Shown here piece after piece: positions 61,101-64,000 of a DNA stretch of 64,000 nucleotides (positions within the stretch are counted from its first letter, which is position 1; every line of letters starts with the position of its first letter). Made by a program: the position numbers and the translations under genes. The stretch spans positions 637,364 to 701,363 of the forward strand of contig CAJNDS010001369.1 of assembly GCA_905221605.1 (NCBI GenBank), given 5' to 3'. The DNA is from Symbiodinium natans. Lineage: Eukaryota; Sar; Dinophyceae; Suessiales; Symbiodiniaceae. The notes under the pieces were generated by a model. That model saw nothing but the letters and a program-made list of their open reading frames with translations. It did no database searches and was not told where the DNA came from.

Positions 61101-63126
61101 CTCGCAGGGTTCTGTGATTGTGGCATGCACCTTGAGACGAAGCATGGTTGCATGATGACCACGTTTATGTGACCAGTGCTTGCGGGCACTGGAGCTGTGA
61201 ACGAAGCATTCCTTGATATCCGTCGGCTGACTCGCACCTTCGTCTTGCTTGAGCCACAATGCACAATGACCGCCTGTTGGGATCTGCCGGGACAGTTGCA
61301 ACTGCCAGGTCTGCTTGGTTTAGGGTGTAGGCGGTTTAGTACATCGTGCTTTCACTGTGGGTTTGGGGTTACGGTTTCTAGATCAGAATTAAGTGCAGCT
61401 AAGCTACTAAGAAGGCTTGGGTTCTCATAAGCGGTGGGCCTTGGCTTTGGCTGCGTTCGTGCGCTGATAGCGGTGGTTCATGGTCCATGTACTCGTGTAT
61501 GGACCAAATATTTCGCAGGGTTTTGTGATTGTGGCATGCACCTTTTGACGAAGCATGGTTGCATGATGACCACATTTATGTGACCAGTGCTTGCGGGCAC
61601 TGGAGCTGTGAACGAAGCATTCCTTGATATCCGTCGGCTGACTCGAACCTTCGTCTTGCTTGAGCCACAATGCACAATGACCGCCTGTTGGGATCTGCCG
61701 GGACAGTTGCAACTGCCAGGTCTGCTTGGTTTAGGGTGTAGGCGGTTTAGTACATCGTGCTTTCACTGTGGGTTTGGGGTTGCGGTTTATACATCAGAAT
61801 TGCAGCTAACCTAATAAGAAGGCTTGTGTTCTGATAAGCGGTGGGCCTTGGCTTTGGCTGCGTTCGTGCGCTGATAGCGGTGGTTCATGGTCCATGTACT
61901 CGTGTATGGCCCAAATATCTCGCAGGTTTTTGTGATTGAGACAAAGCATGGTTGCATGATGACCACGTTTATGTGACCAGTGCTTGCGGGCACTGGAGCT
62001 GTGAACGAAGCATTCCTTGATATCCGTCGGCTGACTCGCACCTTCGTCTTGCTTGAGCCATAATGACAGCCTGTTGGGATCTGCCGGGACAGTTGCAAGT
62101 GCCAGGTCTGCTTTCGTGCCACCGCAAGTGGGGCGTGCGCTGCCTTCCATATAGACCTCAAGCTCTGGATCCTGTAAACCCTCAACACTGAACCCTCAAC
62201 CCTACCATTGCTAAATTTCTGGTCATAGTTTGCGGGGATGATGATCCACACTCTGCAGGCATGACCGGGGCTCTCGAGCTCTGGAGAGTGAATGCCGCAA
62301 GGAAGATATCCGTCGTCTGACCCGCCATGTCTGCTCGATTATTGCCTTACCCTCCCAAAACCTACTTTACTGAACTTCGTTTTATATGAGCTAGTCTCGA
62401 ACAGACAGGGTCCCTACTCAAGGCAGGTTCTGGAAGGATGAGGCGTCATGTGCGTGCAAGTGGCTTGAGGGGCTTGCTTGCGTGTTGCGACCTACAATCT
62501 CGGCAGAGCGAGCTGCGCGAACGGCTGCGTTTCTCCGATAGGTGCTGCGGATCCGTCTTCGCAGCGTGATTCTGCAAATGTTGCTGCCAGCTGCTTATAA
62601 TAGTAGCATGTGCGAAGGGGCCGATTAGGGCCAATAGACTCTTGGGCCTAAGGTGTTGAGTTTTGGGATTTCGAGTCTTTGAGGGGTCCCAAACGTCGGG
62701 AGGTGAGGAGACGCACATCGTTTGACCCTTCAGCGCGAGTGCGGGAATAACAGGGTTTATAAGGATTCTCAGGCTTCCTGAGGGTAGTTTTCGGGCGCCC
62801 TCAACAAGCGGTTTGCAAGGGGTACCCTTTTAAGGGCCCATACTAAGGGACCATTTATCAAAGGGTTTAGTGCCAGCAAAGAAGGTTTAGGGCGGATGTT
62901 TTGGTGTGGCGCGCCTTTGCCCTCGCGCGTGTCGTTCTTCAGCGCGTCCTGTTGCAGATGTCGCAGGCAACTCCGCTGCACCCCCAACCCTAAACCCTAA
63001 ACCCCTAAACCCTAAACCCCTTAACCCCTTAAACCCTAAACCTGTGAACTTTTTTGTCTCCCCATTTTATGGACTCTTGCCCAGGCCAGCATCTACCACC
63101 TCAGACTCGAAGAGGCTGGCCACAAG
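47309..63126 (+). CDS. Glycoside hydrolase family 3 (beta-glucosidase-type) gene, many exons, partial
   Basis: Fifteen exons were rebuilt by motif and phase: 47309-47404, 48542-48589, 50250-50309, 50969-51011, 52259-52304, 53386-53423, 54211-54286, 55297-55368, 55777-55852, 55977-56050, 58171-58221, 59085-59122, 59668-59731, 60732-60802, 63085-63126. Joined, they follow the order of the GH3 N-terminal barrel: MQD..GNGFR, WPSPLALAATWD, EFRGKGANAMLGPGLNVNR, GGRNFEYLPGEDPFLGA, KHFGFNEQETNR, VDERTAWELYYPPF, MCSYNK, MNFKGFVMSDWGA with the nucleophile Asp, GLDMDMPGND, and RRIL. GH3 enzymes release terminal beta-linked sugars. The N-terminus, any signal peptide and the C-terminal domain are not recovered. 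Introns are full of telomere-like repeats. Several introns start with GC and one probably with GA. Confidence 0.85.
48297..48430 (+). other. Open segment inside intron 1 of the GH3 model
   Basis: Reads VICGLEGDDYTGHSWKKVTF then ENRISELRKGTYHMASFKQL. It is strikingly protein-like but does not fit GH3 at this point. It may be an exon fragment of another gene carried into the intron, or chance. Confidence 0.3.
48542..48589 (+). CDS. GH3 exon 2
   Basis: GTTGCAG acceptor, TGG|gtcgca donor. Reads DSGNGFRSMLPSTAPW in phase with exon 1. GNGFR is the GH3 motif that follows MQD. Confidence 0.6.
48937..49130. repeat. TATAAACCC (9-mer) array
   Basis: About 18 TATAAACCC nonamers with a few TACAAACCC and TGTAAACCC variants. 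It gives a Gly-Phe-Ile repeat ORF on the minus strand that is not a gene. Confidence 0.9.
49382..49499 (+). other. Open segment inside intron 2 of the GH3 model
   Basis: Reads GLFVTAFLNGSAERGSLELA, then ANVASGTLDKHHAVAVMF and a TAG stop, between two CCCTAAA arrays. It looks like a C-terminal exon of something else. It does not match GH3. Confidence 0.3.
49991..50240. repeat. Foldback element copy 2 with inserted telomeric array
   Basis: Left arm CAGACCATTGGGAGGATCC (49992-50010); the right arm begins GGATCCTCC (50089-50097) and resumes ATCCTCCCAGGGGTCTGG (50224-50241). Between them lie exactly 126 bp of CCCTAAA-type repeat (50098-50223, 18 heptamers), and ATCCTCC is repeated on each side. 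Confidence 0.85.
50250..50309 (+). CDS. GH3 exon 3
   Basis: CACCTAG acceptor; 20 codons reading VGTTIVWPSPLALAATWDIQ, then a GC donor (CAG|gctgga). WPSxLALAATWD is a GH3 signature. Phase fits both neighbours. Confidence 0.8.
50775..50855. repeat. (TA)n / (GTATAT)n microsatellite
   Basis: TA dinucleotides with GTATAT hexamers inside intron 3. Confidence 0.9.
50969..51011 (+). CDS. GH3 exon 4
   Basis: CACATCAG acceptor; AVGEQAGALATEFR plus one base, donor CGAG|gtcatc. The length between WD and EFRGKGAN then matches what I recall of protist GH3 proteins. Confidence 0.75.
51664..51759. repeat. Foldback element, AACAGTCC family, copy 3
   Basis: GGGATGTTCCCCC-TTGCACTAACACAGTCC and GGACTGCTAGTATGAGGGGC + GAACATCCC are inverted. 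Confidence 0.75.
52259..52304 (+). CDS. GH3 exon 5
   Basis: TGCAG acceptor; completes G then KGANAMLGPGLNVN plus AG, with GC donor AG|gcctcg. A hallmark GH3 motif, in perfect phase. Confidence 0.85.
52327..53335. repeat. Intron 5: duplicated telomere-like/unique blocks
   Basis: Two copies of about 0.5 kb share the TTTAGGG-variant array, the segment GGGCATGATGGAGGTTTTTCC (52475 and about 53020) and TACGGATTTAGGCATCCAGG (52524 and about 53073). An intron-internal duplication of about 547 bp. Confidence 0.8.
53386..53423 (+). CDS. GH3 exon 6
   Basis: GCGCAG acceptor and CCCG|gtgagg donor; 38 nt completing R then IARGGRNFEYLP. The GGRNFEY motif carries substrate-contact residues in GH3. Confidence 0.85.
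53426..53665. repeat. Two ~110-bp direct units in intron 6
   Basis: AGTAGGCCCTTATTCCCTTT at 53444 and AGTAGGCCATATATTCCCTT at 53587 begin two related segments that both end TATTCCYAGGNTACTCTTNGG. Confidence 0.65.
53750..53862. repeat. CCCTAAG array
   Basis: About 15 CCCTAAG heptamers, a homogenised variant of CCCTAAA. A mirror TTAGGGC array lies at 4693-4730. Confidence 0.9.
54211..54286 (+). CDS. GH3 exon 7
   Basis: CCCTACAG acceptor; EDPFLGATLTRSFIFHLQRK then GVMAV plus TT. A GC donor (TT|gccccc) gives AVLKHF, the expected GH3 reading. A GT donor 18 bases later (AG|gtaggg at 54305) is also in frame and would add six residues (LPPGTR type). Confidence 0.8.
54540..54690. repeat. Foldback remnant, CCATGAACCTCC family
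   Basis: ACTGTACTTATAGCCTCCCC and GTACCCATGAACCTCCAAGT are related to the elements at 1.6 and 14.6 kb. Confidence 0.45.
55297..55368 (+). CDS. GH3 exon 8
   Basis: CTGCCCAG acceptor; KHFGFNEQETNRNWVSSIVD then ERT plus GC. The next exon only fits if the intron starts with GA (GC|gactca), a donor type reported for dinoflagellates. KHF and NEQETNR are GH3 active-site motifs. Confidence 0.85.
55777..55852 (+). CDS. GH3 exon 9
   Basis: CTCTGAG acceptor; WELYYPPFEAGIDVGAAAIM then CSYNK, donor AAG|gtaccg. A strong GH3 block. Confidence 0.9.
55977..56050 (+). CDS. GH3 exon 10
   Basis: AGTCAG acceptor; PVHSSCAAAFPDQVLREDLE then HLKE plus AG, GC donor AG|gcgcgc. It matches the NPxxLxxDLK region between CSYN and the nucleophile motif, less strictly than its neighbours. 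Confidence 0.55.
56170..56246. repeat. Foldback element, AACAGTCC family, copy 4, with telomeric loop
   Basis: GGGATGTTCCCCCTATATTAACAG and CTGTTAGTGTAAGGGGGAC enclose CCCTAAACCCTAAA in place of the usual loop. Confidence 0.7.
57660..57745. repeat. (TC)n and (TA)n microsatellite
   Basis: TCTCTCTCTATATATATA and further TA/GATA repeats inside intron 10. Confidence 0.9.
58171..58221 (+). CDS. GH3 exon 11 with catalytic aspartate
   Basis: GCCGAG acceptor; RGRMNFKGFVMSDWGA then a GC donor (GC|gccgcc). The Asp of SDW is the GH3 catalytic nucleophile. It lies 20 bases after a poly-C/poly-A junction. Confidence 0.9.
58741..58860. repeat. Foldback element, GCCCAAAGAGCCCAAT family
   Basis: TTGCCCAAAGAGCCCAATTC and GGTATTGGGCTCTTTGGGTA are inverted; the inner pair is GGAGTATACCTTAA / TTAAGGTATATTCC. 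MITE-like, in intron 11. Confidence 0.85.
59085..59122 (+). CDS. GH3 exon 12
   Basis: CACCAAG acceptor; HSSGAIQHGALA plus G, GC donor (G|gcgttc). It joins in phase to give WGAAHSS and ALAGLDMDMP. Confidence 0.75.
59668..59731 (+). CDS. GH3 exon 13
   Basis: GGCGGAG acceptor; completes G then LDMDMPGNDPYFQYQAKSLQ. GLDMxMPGN is a GH3 hallmark after the nucleophile. The 3' border in the following G-rich tract is unclear. Confidence 0.85.
60732..60802 (+). CDS. GH3 exon 14
   Basis: CCGAG acceptor; ALLKQNLSQPLHRAARRILA then AGQ, probable GC donor (T|gcacct); reading further would meet a stop. It matches the helix with RRIL at the end of the GH3 barrel domain. Confidence 0.65.
60912..62115. repeat. 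~411-bp unit in three tandem copies (intron 14)
   Basis: CTTTCACTGTGGGTTTG at about 60942, 61349 and 61760 marks three copies, the third shortened and diverged at its right end. Each copy starts with a telomere-like TTTAGGGTGTAGGCGGTTTAG. Open frames on both strands are repeated with the unit; no known protein is recognised, so they are not called. Confidence 0.9.
62116..63084. other. Unique DNA and telomere-like tracts in intron 14
   Basis: Mostly unique sequence with small CCCTAAA tracts at 62985-63040. Open stretches occur but none matches GH3 or another family I recognise. Confidence 0.5.
63085..63126 (+). CDS. GH3 exon 15, last recognised
   Basis: TTGCCCAG acceptor; PASTTSDSKRLAT, resembling the (S)TxxxxxLAR segment that follows the barrel domain in GH3. 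Short, so less certain. The rest of the gene should lie downstream of the window. Confidence 0.45.
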
Positions 63127-63339
63127 GGTTCGGACGTTTTCTTATTCTTGTCTACCTTTTTTTTGTATATTTCGGGTTCAGGTCTTTTGGGGAGTACAGG
63201 GTTTAGGGTTCAGGTCTTGTTGGGGAATAAGGTTCAGGGTTGTAAGGTGTAGCGTTTAGGGTTAGGGGACTTGGTAAATTTCGTGGATCTAGTGTAACCA
63301 AAATGTCCTTCTTGCAAGGCCTACCACCTTGCCATAAAC

Positions 63340-63403
63340 AACACTCTCACACACACATACATACACACACACACACACATACATGCATACATACATACCT
63401 ACC

Positions 63404-63434
<31 letters not shown>

Positions 63435-63512
63435 TCGCACGCACACTCTCTCTCTCTCTCTTTCTCTCTATCTCCCTCTATATATATATATATACATATA
63501 TATGTATTCATG
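63340..63512. repeat. (CA)n/(TACA)n, (TC)n and (TA)n compound microsatellite
   Basis: CACACATACATA tracts, then CTCTCTCTCT, then TATATATATA. It gives a low-complexity His/Thr frame that is not a gene. Confidence 0.95.
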
Positions 63513-63649
63513 TACAATCTAAGCCCTAAAGCCTGAACCCTTTAGCGCCCTAATGCCTACAACACGAAGCGCAGGCGGACAAAGGCTGCACGCCCCCGCT
63601 GTGCCTGGCCGACCTGGCGAGGAGCTTGCGCCGGAGGGGGTTCGGGGTT

Positions 63650-63732
63650 TGAGGGTTAGGGTTTAGGGTTTAGGGTTTAGGGTTTAGGGTTTAGGGTTTA
63701 GGGTTTAGGGTTTAGGGTTTAGGGTTTAGGGG
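63650..63732. repeat. TTTAGGG array
   Basis: About eleven clean TTTAGGG units, followed by TTTAGGGC variants to about 63,850. An island just before it (63565-63640, GCTPPLCLADLARSL) might be another exon but was not placed. Confidence 0.9.
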
Positions 63733-64000
63733 GTTAAGGATTGAGTGTTAGTGGGCTTTAGGGTTCAAGAGGGGCTAGGGTTTAGGGCTTTAGGGCTTTA
63801 GGACTTTAGGTCTTTAGGGCTTTAGGTCTTTAGGGCTTTCGGGCTTTTGGGTTTAGGTTTTTTTTTTTGGGGGGGGGGGGGGTTCGGGATGTGGGGTTTA
63901 GGGTTCAGGGTTGTGTTGATGGGCTCATGTTTTGTGGTTCTTCTGCCCCGCTTCCTAAGCAGAGAAGTTACAGTATGATTGTTTACAGGGTGCAGGGTGT

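Noticed and set aside
60990-62251. Gene in the 411-bp repeats (minus-strand frames of 65-146 codons)
   Set aside because: Frames exist on both strands, are copied with the repeat, and lie in an intron of the GH3 model; no family recognised.
63303-63536. His/Thr-rich frame
   Set aside because: Translation of (CA)n, (TC)n and (TA)n microsatellites.
63565-63640. Further GH3 exon (GCTPPLCLADLARSL)
   Set aside because: Open and protein-like but could not be placed in the GH3 order or phase with confidence.

Overview
The window looks like nuclear DNA of a dinoflagellate or a close relative; this is inference, as no marker gene names the species. The signs are plant-type telomere heptamers (TTTAGGG / CCCTAAA) scattered through almost the whole window as short arrays, short GC-rich exons in long repeat-filled introns, introns that appear to start with GC and sometimes GA as well as GT, and supported exons that all read on the + strand. 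No rRNA, tRNA, CRISPR array or bacterial-style operon was seen.

Layout. 1-7.9 kb: telomere-like arrays with short exon-like islands of an unidentified + strand gene. 7.9-14.5 kb: a candidate mobile element with three intronless + strand ORFs: an acidic coiled-coil protein, an SF3-type helicase-like ATPase and an IS1595/ISXO2-like DDE transposase. It is preceded by a large inverted repeat and about 150-bp iteron-like repeats, and flanked by inverted (TA)n/poly-C ends. 14.5-22.05 kb: more telomere-like arrays, foldback elements, a 217-aa single-exon ORF (17.8-18.4 kb) and exon-like islands ending in a C-terminal exon at 22.05 kb. 22.25-38.2 kb: a 16-kb satellite island with no supported gene. 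It holds 5.5 kb of AT-rich palindromic satellite, an 87-bp hairpin satellite, CATCATCCCC repeats, a duplicated 1.03-kb unit, and a GA/CT-rich tandem array of 0.75-1.1 kb units. 38.2-47.3 kb: telomere-like arrays again, with exon islands that include a frameshifted RelA/SpoT-like domain fragment. 47.3-63.1 kb: a glycoside hydrolase family 3 (beta-glucosidase-type) gene on the + strand. I could rebuild fifteen exons by motif and reading phase, including the SDW catalytic aspartate motif. One of its introns carries a triplicated 411-bp unit.

The most interesting signal is the link between telomere-like repeats and gene structure. In the GH3 gene, and at many other exon islands, the DNA just after an exon is usually in the TTTAGGG orientation and the DNA just before the next exon is usually in the CCCTAAA orientation, so introns tend to carry inverted telomeric ends. 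Two arrays inside foldback elements are flanked by direct repeats (9 bp and 7 bp) like target-site duplications. For the 7-bp case a related copy about 5 kb away supplies an uninterrupted site. Together this suggests that telomeric arrays insert as units and may act as, or seed, introns.
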